A stretch of DNA of 64,000 nt from Arthrobacter globiformis (GCF_030818015.1 NZ_JAUSZX010000001.1:2170001-2234000); one strand, 5' to 3'. Shown: positions 33,831 through 42,740, counted from the stretch's first letter. Numbers and translations are program-made. The notes: generated from the sequence alone by a model not told the origin.

Positions 33831-33851
33831 GGCCCCTTCGGGGGCCTTTTT
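33831..33851 (+). terminator. Terminator downstream of the tRNA fragment, copy 1
   Basis: GGCCCC-TTCG-GGGGCC followed by TTTTT, a UUCG-capped perfect stem. Its position about 60 bp after a tRNA 3' end suggests it came with the tRNA. The same element is at 57278-57298. Confidence 0.85.
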
Positions 33852-34252
33852 CATTGGTGGCCGTTGGTGTGGCCGGGTGCCTCCTTTTGTGCTTGGAGCG
33901 ACGGTTCGTTGCTCGCTACCAGTTCATGGACGCAGCTGGTTGGGGCAACATGACCTGAGAAGAATTCCGGTTGGGTTTCTTTTCTGGGTCGTTGGTTGTC
34001 CACTGGATTCTCCTTCGCGGCTGGTTTTGGCTGATCTGCTTCTTCATGGTGGGTCCGGGGGAGTGCGACATGACTTGTGCCGTGTTGTTTGGGATCGGTT
34101 CTCCCGGACGGCCCGGGGGCTGTCCGAGACGACAGGTCGGCCAGCGAATGTTGCCTTACGCTGGAGCGCATGATGCTCACCCCTCTTCTTCCCTGGATCC
34201 AGGGATTTTTCCGTTCATAGCTGTTCATGATTGCCGTCGGCGCCGAGTGCAT
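33851..34252 (-). CDS. Conserved frame of unknown function, copy 1 (doubtful)
   Basis: A 133-codon minus-strand frame starting MHSAPTAIMNSYERKNPWIQ. A frame of the same length and similar sequence is present at 57299-57700. Between the copies, one-base insertions and deletions in the middle compensate each other so the frame is restored, which hints at selection but could be chance. No binding site stands out, the composition is rich in Pro, Arg and Gln, and I recognise no domain. Confidence 0.28.
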   Translation of the reverse strand: MHSAPTAIMNSYERKNPWIQGRRGVSIMRSSVRQHSLADLSSRTAPGPSGRTDPKQHGTSHVALPRTHHEEADQPKPAAKENPVDNQRPRKETQPEFFSGHVAPTSCVHELVASNEPSLQAQKEAPGHTNGHQ

Positions 34253-34412
34253 GACGTAGTGGACTTGTCCCGACTCTCCTGAACTGGGGGGGCCGCTGTT
34301 CGGCTGGTCTTTCATTCCTGTTCATGGCCAGCTTGCTGAATGGCTGCATGACCGGATGAGGAGACGCCGAACCCAACTGGCCATGAGCTGTGACGGCGGT
34401 AGGCTCGAACCC

Positions 34413-34794
34413 ATGAGGTCCGAATCTACGATCCTGCTCACCGTGGGGCACGGGGCCTCCAGCGAGGAGGGCTTCCGGAACTTGCTGCAGGCAGCGGATG
34501 TTGCTTCCGTCGTCGATGTGCGGATCGGCCCCGGGCAGTCGGAAGCATCCGCACTTTGGCAAAGATCGGTTGGCGCTGGCCGAGGTGCTGGCGGAAGCAG
34601 CAGAACGGCGGACGGCCATCATGTGCAGCGAAACGGTCTGGTGGCGCTGTCACCGGCGGCTGATTGCCGACCACGCGCTGCTTCTCGATGGAGCGAAACC
34701 CGTGCACTTGGCCGGCCGAATGTCGACCCATCAGCCGACCGGCGGCGTGCGGGCTGCGGGGGACCGGCTCATCTATGACGTTGTTACCTGCTGA
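34413..34794 (+). pseudogene. DUF488-family gene, decayed, copy 1
   Basis: The first part from the ATG at 34413 reads TILLTVGHGASSEEGFRNLL, the N-terminus of a DUF488 protein. A one-base insertion near 34530 shifts the frame, after which the other frame gives SRKHPHFGKDRL. About 170 bp present in the second copy are then missing, and the frame joins ALAEVLAEAAERRTAIMCSE and ends IYDVVTC at 34794. The gene is broken by at least a frameshift and an internal deletion. Confidence 0.75.
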
Positions 34795-34940
34795 CCGCCG
34801 ATCCCGTGGTGAGTATGCAGACAGTCGCCGGCAATAGTGCCCTGTCATGTTGAGACCGAGGAGGTTCCCTAGCCGCCGTCAGAATAGAGACGGATCGACC
34901 CTACTCAGCCCTGCAGGTTCATGCCTGACGTCAGGTTGGG

Positions 34941-35579
34941 GTTCATTCCAACCGGATAGGAGGGTCCGCCGCACTACGCCTGTTCCCGGTCTGTACATAG
35001 TGTCGGGCCTTCGGCGTGATTGCGGGATATCTCTTTGCGAAGCTTACTGATGGGCAGTGGCACCCCCGCAGCCAATGATGCCGGGCCAAAAGCCAGGGCG
35101 GCCTGTCCCCCATGCGTGCCGTACTTGCAGTTTCAACACGACCTAGGGTCGACTACTGACCGTTTCACATTTGTAGTGGAGTCCAATCCAGGGTGATGCG
35201 GTCAGCTCGTAGTCGGGGGAGTGTTCTGGAGCTTCTTCATTCCTGGTCTCACTCGTCGTCTCAGTAGACACTTCATTGCCTTCCGTCGGAGGAGTGAGGC
35301 CTGGGCTGGGACTCCTCAATTGGTGTTGATTCCATCGTCTGTCGGCGGTGGGCTTTCAGGAGGGCCATGTTCGTTGAACGAACATCACTGCTTTGGGGTC
35401 AATCACGTCTCGCGACGGTGCACCCGTGGGCTGCCATTACGGCTCTCCGCTGAAGGCGGCGATTGGCGATCTTGCTCGCCGCCCTTTAGGGCCGTAGTTA
35501 CGGCGCCGCATAGCCCCACGGGCCGAAGACGGGAGGTTCAATGGGTTGGGGCGGAACCGACACCCGAATTTCGGGTTGG
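34941..35579. other. Intergenic region right of duplicated block copy 1
   Basis: I see no supported gene. The region holds an orphan copy of the IclR-type operator at 35368-35384, far from the IclR gene at 53030. Short frames here have no binding sites or recognisable sequence. It may be debris left by the duplication event. Confidence 0.4.
35368..35384. promoter_or_regulatory. IclR-type operator TGTTC-N7-GAACA, orphan copy
   Basis: The sequence TGTTCGTTGAACGAACA matches the site before the hydroxyquinol operon (52976-52992) except at two positions. No start codon lies close downstream on either strand, so it may be a relic of a moved or deleted promoter. Confidence 0.5.
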
Positions 35580-35936
35580 TTATTGCGATTGGCCGCTTGG
35601 GCTGAAGAGCGGGGATCCTCCGCAGATGTCACCCATGGCTAGCTGAAGGCGGACCCGAACGTGGACACCTGCTGGCGCATCTGGGCGGATCGCTTCTGAT
35701 CGGATCGCGCTGCAGGTCCTCACCAGTTGCAGCTGGTACGGCTGGATCCAAACTTCGTAACCGTCCTGTTTGTCGAGCAAAACGCGGCTGTCCACACCCT
35801 CGGGTGATAACCAAAGCATTTGCGAATCAGGGGTGGCTGCGTCGACAATTCCGTTTCGGACAAAGGCACCATATCGGCGGACTTCTACGGTGGCAGAGGG
35901 CAATCGGTACCAATCGTCAACTCTGAATCTCGTCAC
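35580..35936 (-). CDS. Small protein of unknown function, paralogue of the protein at 63686
   Basis: A 118-residue protein from a GTG at 35936 with AGAAAGGG upstream. Residues 10-70 parallel the 84-residue protein at 63686: a W-x-RL-x2-A start, then RNGIVDAATPDSQMLWLS against RTGIVDDAMPDSTMIWIA, and later YEVWIQPYQLQ against FQIWVEPKQLE. The C-terminal 40 residues are extra and basic. There is no signal peptide or known domain. It lies alone just downstream of the ferulate operon and could be its last member. Confidence 0.65.
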   Translation of the reverse strand: MTRFRVDDWYRLPSATVEVRRYGAFVRNGIVDAATPDSQMLWLSPEGVDSRVLLDKQDGYEVWIQPYQLQLVRTCSAIRSEAIRPDAPAGVHVRVRLQLAMGDICGGSPLFSPSGQSQ

Positions 35937-36059
35937 CGTGATTCCCTTTCTCTGTGAGAGTTTGCGGCAATATGTTCATTGATACGTCGGCGATTGTGTT
36001 CGCCTCGCTGTCACGGGCCTCGTCGCCGTGCGGCTGCGGACGGTCTCCTGTGCGGCTTG

Positions 36060-37289
36060 TTATCGTGTGAATGCGCTGCGGCCGGTGATGGCTCTGCCGA
36101 CGACCAGGGTGTTGATTTCCTTTGTGCCCTCGTAGGTGTAGATGGCTTCGGCGTCGGCGAAGAATCGACCGACGTCGTTTGACAGGAGGATGCCGTTGCC
36201 TCCGGCGATTTCCCTGGCCGAGGCTACGGTTTCGCGCATACGCGAGCAGGCCCAGGCCTTGGCCATCGCGGAGTCCTGGTCCCGGTAGACGCCCTGGTCC
36301 TGCTGCTGGGAGAGTCTGACAACCATGCCGAGTGAGGCGATGGTGTTGCCGAGCATGCCGACGAGTTTGTCCTGGACCATCTGGAATCCGGAGATGGGCC
36401 TGCCGAACTGTTCGCGGTCCCCGGCATACTTCAGTGCTGCTTCGTAGGCTCCTGCCTGCACACCGGCGGCGAACCATGCCACGCCGGAACGCATGGAGCG
36501 GAGCAGGTCGGCGACGTCGGCGAAGGAATTGATGCGCGCCAGCCTGAACTCTTCGGTTATCTCCACGTTGTCCAGTGAGATGTCTGAGTTCTGGACCATG
36601 CGCAGCGACATCTTGCCGCCGATGGTTTTCATGGTGACACCGGGGGCATCTGTTTTCACGAGGAAGGCTTTGATTTGGCCGTCGGCGACATCGCGGGCTA
36701 GGACGGCGAGGTAGTCGGCGAAGACAGCGTTTCCGATCCAGCGCTTTTCCCCGTTGATGACCCAGTTGTTCCCGCTTCTGCGGGCGGACGTTGTTAGTCC
36801 GCCGGCGATATCGGATCCGTGCTCTGGCTCGGTGAGGGCGAACACGCCGGTCATTTCGAAGGAATCGATGAGTGGCAGCCAGGTCTGGGCCTGGTCCTCG
36901 CTGCCGCCACGCAGCACGGTTGTCCGGAAGAGCCCGGACTGGCCGTTGTAGTACGTTGCCAGCGAGGCGTCCGTGCGGGCCAGTTCAAAGTTGCGGAAGC
37001 CTTCGTACAGTGACCGTGGTTTTGTGCCGCCGACGGTGAGGGATGCCGGGGTGATGAGGTCCAGCGCCGCCAGGGGCTTGATGAGTTGGGCGGGGAACTC
37101 GCCCCGCTCCCAGTAGTCGGCAAGCAGGGGTTTGGCTTCTGTTTCGAGGAATGCACGAAGTTTGAGGAGTTCTCCTTGCTCGGCATCGGTGAGCAGCGCT
37201 TCGTAGTTCATGGGATCGCACTCGCCGTAAAGGCGGGTCCGGAGAGTTGTTTTCTCGGACTGCGCGGTTTCGTGGGTGGCTGCGGTCAT
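36060..37289 (-). CDS. Acyl-CoA dehydrogenase of the ferulate operon
   Basis: A 409-residue FAD acyl-CoA dehydrogenase with ALTEPEHGSDIAGGL and the C-terminal YEGTKEINTLVVGRAITG; the Glu in YEGT is the expected base, as in glutaryl-CoA dehydrogenases. GAAGGAAACACG precedes the ATG at 37289. It is closely similar to the enzyme at 5039-6214 but carries about 20 extra N-terminal residues. As the fourth gene after ech, vdh and fcs, it probably oxidises dihydro-hydroxycinnamoyl-CoA to the cinnamoyl form so that hydroxyphenylpropanoates can enter the retro-aldol route. Confidence 0.87.
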   Translation of the reverse strand: MTAATHETAQSEKTTLRTRLYGECDPMNYEALLTDAEQGELLKLRAFLETEAKPLLADYWERGEFPAQLIKPLAALDLITPASLTVGGTKPRSLYEGFRNFELARTDASLATYYNGQSGLFRTTVLRGGSEDQAQTWLPLIDSFEMTGVFALTEPEHGSDIAGGLTTSARRSGNNWVINGEKRWIGNAVFADYLAVLARDVADGQIKAFLVKTDAPGVTMKTIGGKMSLRMVQNSDISLDNVEITEEFRLARINSFADVADLLRSMRSGVAWFAAGVQAGAYEAALKYAGDREQFGRPISGFQMVQDKLVGMLGNTIASLGMVVRLSQQQDQGVYRDQDSAMAKAWACSRMRETVASAREIAGGNGILLSNDVGRFFADAEAIYTYEGTKEINTLVVGRAITGRSAFTR

Positions 37290-37323
37290 CGTGTTTCCTT
37301 CTGCATTCCTGGTTGGTTTGTGG

Positions 37324-38904
37324 TTAGGGGTTGTCCGGCGGGAGGATGCGCAGTTCGCGCCGGAGTAGTTTTCCGACAGGGCTGCGGGGCAGTTCTTCCC
37401 TTCGTTCAATCTGGCGCGGGAGTTTGAACCTGGCCAGATGAGGGCGGAGGTATTCCTGGAGCTCCTTGAGTTCAACGTTGGACTCGGAGACGATCACGGC
37501 GGTGATGACTTCACCCCACAACGGGTCGGGTCGGCCAATCACCGCAGCGTCCAGAATGCCGGGGTAGCTGGCAATCAGGTGTTCAATTTCTGCCGGGTCA
37601 ACGTTCTCTCCGCCGGTAATAATGATTTCCTTCGAGCGGCCGGTGATGCAGAGATCACCGTCGGCATCAATCAGGCCCCTGTCGCCGGTAATGAGCCAGC
37701 CATCGACGAAGGCTGCGTCGGTTGCTTTGGCGTCCCGCCAGTAAGTCGATGCCGTGTGTGGTCCGCGGACCAGGATTTCGCCGATTTCCCCTGGCGGGAG
37801 GTCGGTTCCGTCCGAGGAGACAATGCGGACGTCCGTCAGCAGGGCTGGCGTTCCGGATGATTCTGCTTTGCCGGAGGCGTCGGTCCGCCGCCTGAAGCTG
37901 ATGGAGGGCCCAGCCTCGGTCATTCCATAGGAGGCCAGCACGGGGACGTTCCGCGCAGACCAGAGGGCGACGAGTTCCGGTGGTATAGGTGCCCCGCCGC
38001 CGAGGATCCAGCGGAGGCTGGAGGTATCCGCTTGGGCGAAGCCGGGACTTTGAGCCATCAGGGTCAGCATTGAGGGAACGGCGAACATGGTGGTAATTCC
38101 GTATTCGCTGATCTGTTCGAGGCAGCGGGTTGCGTCGAACTTGCTGTCAATGATTACGCTGCCGCCCTTGTGCAGGGTCGCGACGGCAATCGTGTTCAGT
38201 GCGGCAATGTGGGAGAGCGGGGTGTTCACCAGTGTCACGTCGTCGCTGGCGATGTCCAGCCCCAGGAGGGTGTTGACACCGTTGAAGAACAGCGCGCTGT
38301 GGGTGAGGACGACGCCCTTGGGGTGCCCGGCGGTGCCTGATGTGTAGATGATGATGGCGGGGCTGTCGGCCTCCGGCCGGATTTCTCCGGCTTCCGCGCC
38401 GGTGTTGAGTGGAAGGGATGGAAGCCCGTGGCGGGATTGGGCTTCGAGTTGGATGATGCTGACGGCGGTGTCCGTTCCGACGGCTTCCAGAACCGTCGGA
38501 ACGGAGCGTTCCGATACCAGGATTGTTGTTGCGGAGAGATCGCGGAGGATGAACTTCACATCCGCGGCGGGAGCTGCAATCCCTATCGGGGTGAAGACTG
38601 CGCCGATGCGTGAACATGCATAGAGCGCGATGAGTATTTCGGGGCGGTTCTCGCTGACGCAGACCACTCTGTCGCCTGGTCGGACGCCTTGGGACGTCAG
38701 GAACGCGGCTGCCGCATGGATCCGTTCGAGCAGTTCCCCGTAGGTGATGCGCGCCCCGTCGTGGATGATGGCGGTGCGCAGGGGCTGTCGGAGCGCCCGG
38801 CGCTCCACCAGCTCCCCGTATCTCAGCCCGGGGAACTGGCCCGTTTCCTGCCCGTGCAGGGCAGGGCTGTCGGAAGCTCCGGCAATACTCACAAGTGTCT
38901 CCAT
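37324..38904 (-). CDS. fcs: Feruloyl/hydroxycinnamoyl-CoA ligase
   Basis: A 526-residue AMP-forming ligase of the ANL superfamily. Motifs are IIYTSGTAGHPKGVVLTHS, ASYGMTEAGPS, GWLITGDRG with TGRSKEIIITGGENVDPAEI, and the C-terminal SPVGKLLRREL with the catalytic Lys. It lies between the aldehyde dehydrogenase and acyl-CoA dehydrogenase genes and would make feruloyl-CoA or coumaroyl-CoA for the hydratase-lyase encoded at 40388. The symbol is assigned from operon context. It is a different lineage from the ligase at 6784. Confidence 0.83.
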   Translation of the reverse strand: METLVSIAGASDSPALHGQETGQFPGLRYGELVERRALRQPLRTAIIHDGARITYGELLERIHAAAAFLTSQGVRPGDRVVCVSENRPEILIALYACSRIGAVFTPIGIAAPAADVKFILRDLSATTILVSERSVPTVLEAVGTDTAVSIIQLEAQSRHGLPSLPLNTGAEAGEIRPEADSPAIIIYTSGTAGHPKGVVLTHSALFFNGVNTLLGLDIASDDVTLVNTPLSHIAALNTIAVATLHKGGSVIIDSKFDATRCLEQISEYGITTMFAVPSMLTLMAQSPGFAQADTSSLRWILGGGAPIPPELVALWSARNVPVLASYGMTEAGPSISFRRRTDASGKAESSGTPALLTDVRIVSSDGTDLPPGEIGEILVRGPHTASTYWRDAKATDAAFVDGWLITGDRGLIDADGDLCITGRSKEIIITGGENVDPAEIEHLIASYPGILDAAVIGRPDPLWGEVITAVIVSESNVELKELQEYLRPHLARFKLPRQIERREELPRSPVGKLLRRELRILPPDNP

Positions 38905-38907
38905 TGA

Positions 38908-40377
38908 CTAGATAGGGTAGTGGCGTTCTTCGGTTGAAACGGTGATCCACCGCAGTTCGGTGAATTCTTCCAGGGAAGCTGCGGAACCGAAGCGCCCGAA
39001 GCCGCTGGACTTTACTCCGCCGAAAGGCATCTGTGCCTCATCGTGGACGGTGGCTCCGTTGATGTGGCAAATGCCGGACTGAATGCGTCGCGCCAGCCCC
39101 ATTCCGCGGCTGACGTCGCTGGTGAACAGGGCCGCGGCCAGACCGTACTCCGAGTCGTTTGCAACTTCAATGGCTTCGTCGGCGCCGTCAACCTCAATGA
39201 TCGGCGCCAGCGGGCCGAAGGACTCCTCGGTGTAGATCCTGGCGGCCTTGGTGACACCTGTGAGGACTGTTGCGGGGAAGTACAGCCCGTCGGCTTCGCC
39301 GCCTGTAAGGACTGTTGCACCCTTTTCGACAGCGTCGCGAACCAGAGCGGTGACGTGTTCGACGGATGCCTCGTGAACCAGCGGGCCGAGCTGTGTTGCG
39401 GGTTCTCCGGGATCGCCTACGACCAGCTTGGCGGCCCGCTCGGCCAGCAACTGGCTGAACTCCGCTGCGACGGCCTTGTCCACGATGATCCGTTCGGTGG
39501 ACATGCAGATTTGGCCCTGGTTCATGAACGCCCCGAAGGATGCGGCTGCAGCGGCGGCCTCCAGGTCTGCGTCTTTGAGCACGATGAACGGGGCTTTGCC
39601 GCCCAGCTCCATGACGGAGCGCTTCAGGTGCCTGCCGGCCTTTTCGGCAATGATCCGGCCAACCTTCGTGGACCCGGTGAAGTTGATGACCCGGACCGCT
39701 TTATGGGTGACCAGGGCGTCGACGACGTCGGCGGCGTCTTCGGGTGCGTTGGTGATCAGGTTGGCCACGCCGGCCGGCAGGCCGGCGTCGATCAGGCATT
39801 CGATGATCGCGGAGTGTGTCGCCGGAGTCTCTTCGGAGGCTTTCAGTACCACGGTGTTCCCGAACGCCAACGGCATGGCCACAGCGCGCACTCCAAGGAT
39901 CAGCGGCGCGTTCCACGGGGCGATACCGACAACGACGCCGACGGGTTCACGTACAGCCGTCGCGGAGAGTCCTGGCACGTCTGAAGGGATAACCTGGCCG
40001 ACCGTCGAGTAGACCTGGGCGGCGGCTTCGCGGAGCATGTTGGCGGCGAGCATGGCGTTGAAGTGGCACCATGCAGCTGCAGCTCCCATTTCCTTACCCA
40101 TGACAGCAGCGATGTCGTGGCTGCGCTCGGTCAGCAGCGTTGCTGCTGCCTCCAGGATCTTTCGGCGCTGGGCTGGCGGGGTGGCGGCCCATACCGGAGC
40201 GGCGGCAGCTGCAGCGTCGACGGCACGCTCGGCATCGGCTCGTCCAGCCGCCGCGACGGTAGCCACCGTCGCCCCGGTCAAGCGCTGGATCTTGTTAAAG
40301 TAGCGTCCGCTGGCGGGATCGGCGGCCTCGCCGGCGATCCTGAGAGGGACTCTGACAATGTCTGTTGTTGTGGTCAT
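38908..40377 (-). CDS. vdh: Vanillin/benzaldehyde dehydrogenase
   Basis: A 489-residue aldehyde dehydrogenase. It has VVVGIAPWNAPLILGVRAVA, the catalytic Glu in MELGGKAPFIVL and the catalytic Cys in NQGQICMSTERII. The pattern fits the vanillin/salicylaldehyde dehydrogenase branch. It lies 10 nt after ech and 3 nt before fcs. The product would be vanillate (from vanillin) or 4-hydroxybenzoate, and vanillate is the substrate of VanAB at 9104-11249. The ATG at 40377 was chosen; a GTG directly before it is the alternative. Confidence 0.86.
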   Translation of the reverse strand: MTTTTDIVRVPLRIAGEAADPASGRYFNKIQRLTGATVATVAAAGRADAERAVDAAAAAAPVWAATPPAQRRKILEAAATLLTERSHDIAAVMGKEMGAAAAWCHFNAMLAANMLREAAAQVYSTVGQVIPSDVPGLSATAVREPVGVVVGIAPWNAPLILGVRAVAMPLAFGNTVVLKASEETPATHSAIIECLIDAGLPAGVANLITNAPEDAADVVDALVTHKAVRVINFTGSTKVGRIIAEKAGRHLKRSVMELGGKAPFIVLKDADLEAAAAAASFGAFMNQGQICMSTERIIVDKAVAAEFSQLLAERAAKLVVGDPGEPATQLGPLVHEASVEHVTALVRDAVEKGATVLTGGEADGLYFPATVLTGVTKAARIYTEESFGPLAPIIEVDGADEAIEVANDSEYGLAAALFTSDVSRGMGLARRIQSGICHINGATVHDEAQMPFGGVKSSGFGRFGSAASLEEFTELRWITVSTEERHYPI

Positions 40378-40387
40378 CACGGGCTGC

Positions 40388-41245
40388 TTACTCTGCGGTC
40401 GCGGTGGTGTAGGTGCCCAGGCCGGGCCGGTAGGTCTTCTCGTCCAGGAACTGCGTCATGCCCTGTTCCCTGGCGTCGGTGTCGAACAGGATGGCCTGGT
40501 CGTGCTTGGCGTACAGGAAGTCTTCAGCAGTTTCCCAAGACATGAGCCGGGAGTGCCGGAAGCCCATCTTGGTACCGCGGACCACCCACTGGCTGAGGCT
40601 CGTCAGCTGCTTGGCCAGCGCAATGGTGCGTTCGCGCAGTTGATCGGCCGGGACGGCCTCGTTGACCAGCCGCATCTGGGAGGCCCGGCGGCCATCGAAC
40701 TGTTCGCCGGTCATGATGTAGTACATCGCGTCCCGGGTCGGGATGGTCTCGGCCAGGGCCCGGGTCACCAGGTTGCCGGGAGTGACGCCCCAGTTCACTT
40801 CGGAAAGGCCGAAGGTTGCATCTTCGGCGGCAATGGCCAAGTCGCAGGAAACCAGGGGCACAAATGCGCCACCGAAGCACCAGCCGCTGACCATGGCGAT
40901 GGTCGGCTTGGGGTAGCTGAGCAGTTTGCGGTACTGCCAGTTCGTCCCCTCGGTGCGGACCTTGTTCTGTATTGAACGGGGCTTGCCGTCCGTTTCGCGG
41001 AAATACTCCTTCAGGTCCATCCCCGCGGACCAGGACTCTTCGGTTCCGGTCAGGACTAGGACTGCGCACCTGTCGTCCGTTTCGAGGTATTCGAGCGTGG
41101 CGTACATTTCACGGTTCAGCGTCGGATTCATTGCATTGCGCTTTTCCGGGCGGTTGAAGCGGACCCAGGCGATGCGGTTCTCGTCGAACTCGACGAGAAC
41201 GGTGTTGCCCCAAGGCTCCTGGGGCGTGGTGTTTTCAACTGTCAT
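40388..41245 (-). CDS. ech: Hydroxycinnamoyl-CoA hydratase-lyase (feruloyl-CoA to vanillin)
   Basis: A 285-residue crotonase-fold enzyme closely resembling the Pseudomonas HCHL/Ech proteins that convert feruloyl-CoA to vanillin and acetyl-CoA. Diagnostic blocks include NRPEKRNAMNPTLNREM, SAGMDLKEYFRETD, the GWCFGGAF oxyanion region and FGLSEVNWGVTPGNLV, which holds the catalytic Glu, plus the C-terminal REQGMTQFLDEK. AAGGATTGTC precedes the ATG. It is the first gene of the operon, divergent from a MarR regulator with two clear operators in between. Confidence 0.93.
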   Translation of the reverse strand: MTVENTTPQEPWGNTVLVEFDENRIAWVRFNRPEKRNAMNPTLNREMYATLEYLETDDRCAVLVLTGTEESWSAGMDLKEYFRETDGKPRSIQNKVRTEGTNWQYRKLLSYPKPTIAMVSGWCFGGAFVPLVSCDLAIAAEDATFGLSEVNWGVTPGNLVTRALAETIPTRDAMYYIMTGEQFDGRRASQMRLVNEAVPADQLRERTIALAKQLTSLSQWVVRGTKMGFRHSRLMSWETAEDFLYAKHDQAILFDTDAREQGMTQFLDEKTYRPGLGTYTTATAE

Positions 41246-41325
41246 GACAATCCTTCAGCGGAATGAGTGGGTGGATGTGGTCCCGGATTCGGCCCATCAC
41301 AGGATGCGTCGGGCTCCGGAATGAA

Positions 41326-41342
41326 TATCAGTGTTTCTGATA
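41326..41342. promoter_or_regulatory. MarR operator TATCAG-N5-CTGATA, copy 1
   Basis: A 17-bp inverted repeat with perfect 6-bp arms around TGTTT in the ech-marR divergent region, 81 bp before the ech start. A second copy with the same arms lies 24 bp away centre to centre. Confidence 0.75.
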
Positions 41343-41349
41343 CAAGAGA

Positions 41350-41366
41350 TATCAGTCATTCTGATA
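41350..41366. promoter_or_regulatory. MarR operator TATCAG-N5-CTGATA, copy 2
   Basis: Same arms around TCATT, ending 11 bp before the marR ATG, so binding here should block the regulator's own transcription or translation start. Confidence 0.75.
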
Positions 41367-41377
41367 AGCTGTCAACC

Positions 41378-41869
41378 ATGTCTGCAGAAGTTTCCGGCGC
41401 CGGCCGTCCCGGGGAGCACGTTACTGACGAACCGCACGCCCGTGTGACCTATCTGGTGAAGCGCCTGGAGTCGGCGGTCCGGCGGGACCTGGATGCGATC
41501 ATGCAGGAACAGGGGCTGACCACGCCGCAATACGCCGCCCTGAGTATTTTGCGGAGAAGTCCGGGCCTTTCATCGGCTCAGCTGGCCCGCCGGTCTTTCG
41601 TCACAGCTCAGTCGATGCAGGTAATGGTCGCCTCTTTCGAGCGCAGTGGTTTCATCGAGCGGCGTGCCGATGCGGGGCATCAGCGGATTCTGCGTAACTT
41701 CCTCACGGCTGCGGGCGAGGCTGTCCTTGCACGCAGCGAGGAAGCCGCTGACCGAATCGAGAAGCAGATGCTCGCCGGGCTCAGTGATGCCCAGATCAGG
41801 CGCCTGCGCGAAACGATGGAGGCCTGCGTCCAGAATCTTTTGGCCGACGGCCCTGAACCGCTGCGGTAG
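41378..41869 (+). CDS. MarR-family repressor of the ferulate operon
   Basis: A 163-residue MarR regulator. The helix-turn-helix region reads PGLSSAQLARRSFVTAQSM and the wing FERSGFIERRADAGHQRIL, where the usual D-x-RD-x-R becomes DAGHQR. The ATG at 41378 has no clear Shine-Dalgarno and follows the second operator closely, so it may be leaderless. It is divergent from ech. Known MarR repressors of this kind (FerC, CouR, HcaR) release DNA on binding hydroxycinnamoyl-CoA, and the same is expected here. It ends 33 bp from the convergent IclR gene. Confidence 0.87.
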   Translation: MSAEVSGAGRPGEHVTDEPHARVTYLVKRLESAVRRDLDAIMQEQGLTTPQYAALSILRRSPGLSSAQLARRSFVTAQSMQVMVASFERSGFIERRADAGHQRILRNFLTAAGEAVLARSEEAADRIEKQMLAGLSDAQIRRLRETMEACVQNLLADGPEPLR

Positions 41870-41902
41870 GCGTGCTGCGGCGGCTATCCTGCCCTATACC
41901 GT

Positions 41903-42709
41903 CTAGCTCCCTGCCTGCCGGTGCAAACGGGGGCTGATGGTGGTGGCGGCGTGGCTGCCGGCGAGGGCGTGGGAGAGTCCGCGCGCGGCCATCTGCACGA
42001 GGAGTTTCATCTCTTTCAGGTCCCTGGCCCCTGGTGAACTCAGGAGTGACACCGCAGCGATGCCCACTTCCGGCGGACCGAACACGGGGGCCGCGCAGGA
42101 AACTGATCCCGGGGTCAATTCGTTCTCTGACGTGGCCACGCCATCGTTCCTGATGCGGTCCAGTTCCAGACGAAGGACCTCCGGGTCGGTATGTGTATTC
42201 GTTGTGTAACGGGCCAAGGGTGAAGCCAGCACGGCGTCCCGGATCTCAGGTTCGGCGTATGCCAGCAAGACCTTTCCGGAGGAGCTGGCGTGAAGCGGCA
42301 GCCTGCCCCCGGCCCGGCCGGCTGCGGGCACTCCGCGGGTTCCGGCGATCCGCTCTATCAAAAGAGCATCAGTGCCGTCCATGACGGCGATTAGCACATG
42401 CGCCTTCGTCGTTTCCCAGAGGCTTTGGAGGAATGGCATGGCCGCCTCCCTCAGGCCGTAGCTGCGGTTGGACCTTGCCGCTATCTCCCAGAGCCTGACT
42501 CCGATGGCATAGCCGCCGCCGGATGTGCGCTCGAGGCCGCCCCAGGTGACCATGTCCTGGATGAGGCGATGGACCGTGCTGGTGGGCAGGGCCGTGAAAC
42601 GTGCGATGTCGGACATCGACAGCACCGTGCGCTCCCCGGCGAAGGCGTCCAGAACGAGAAAAATTTTTGCGGACACCGACTGCCCGGGAGTTGAGCTGTT
42701 GCCCGCCAT
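41903..42709 (-). CDS. IclR-family regulator, divergent from an alcohol dehydrogenase operon
   Basis: A 268-residue IclR regulator. The N-terminal winged helix reads TVLSMSDIARFTALPTSTVH and RLIQDMVTWGGLERTSGGGY. The effector domain includes GRLPLHASSSGKVLLAY and the C-terminal GIAAVSLLSSPGA. AAGGAGCGTCC precedes the ATG. It presumably controls the operon 42861-48465 by binding the direct repeats in the 150-bp gap. The ligand is unknown. Confidence 0.88.
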   Translation of the reverse strand: MAGNSSTPGQSVSAKIFLVLDAFAGERTVLSMSDIARFTALPTSTVHRLIQDMVTWGGLERTSGGGYAIGVRLWEIAARSNRSYGLREAAMPFLQSLWETTKAHVLIAVMDGTDALLIERIAGTRGVPAAGRAGGRLPLHASSSGKVLLAYAEPEIRDAVLASPLARYTTNTHTDPEVLRLELDRIRNDGVATSENELTPGSVSCAAPVFGPPEVGIAAVSLLSSPGARDLKEMKLLVQMAARGLSHALAGSHAATTISPRLHRQAGS

Positions 42710-42726
42710 TGGACGCTCCTTACATG

Positions 42727-42740
42727 TCAGAGGCTCTTAT
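42727..42740. promoter_or_regulatory. Direct repeat TCAGAGGCTCTTAT, copy 1 (candidate IclR site)
   Basis: A 14-bp sequence repeated exactly at 42795-42808. This copy also forms an inverted repeat AGAGGC-N8-GCCTCT with the bases that follow. It is 18 bp before the iclR start. Confidence 0.5.

Larger units (their letters stand above)
32438..34940. repeat. 2.5-kb direct repeat, copy 1
   Basis: This block is nearly the same as 55859-58551 in the same orientation and gene order: csp leader, csp, terminator, a 23-bp palindrome, a leucine-tRNA 3' fragment, a terminator, a conserved minus-strand frame and a DUF488 gene. Copy 1 lacks about 170 bp inside the DUF488 gene compared with copy 2. Similarity starts in GATAA-N5-CTTTCGTCAAG and fades after GACGTCAGGTTG. 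The two copies bracket about 21 kb holding the ferulate and hydroxyquinol operons. Confidence 0.9.
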
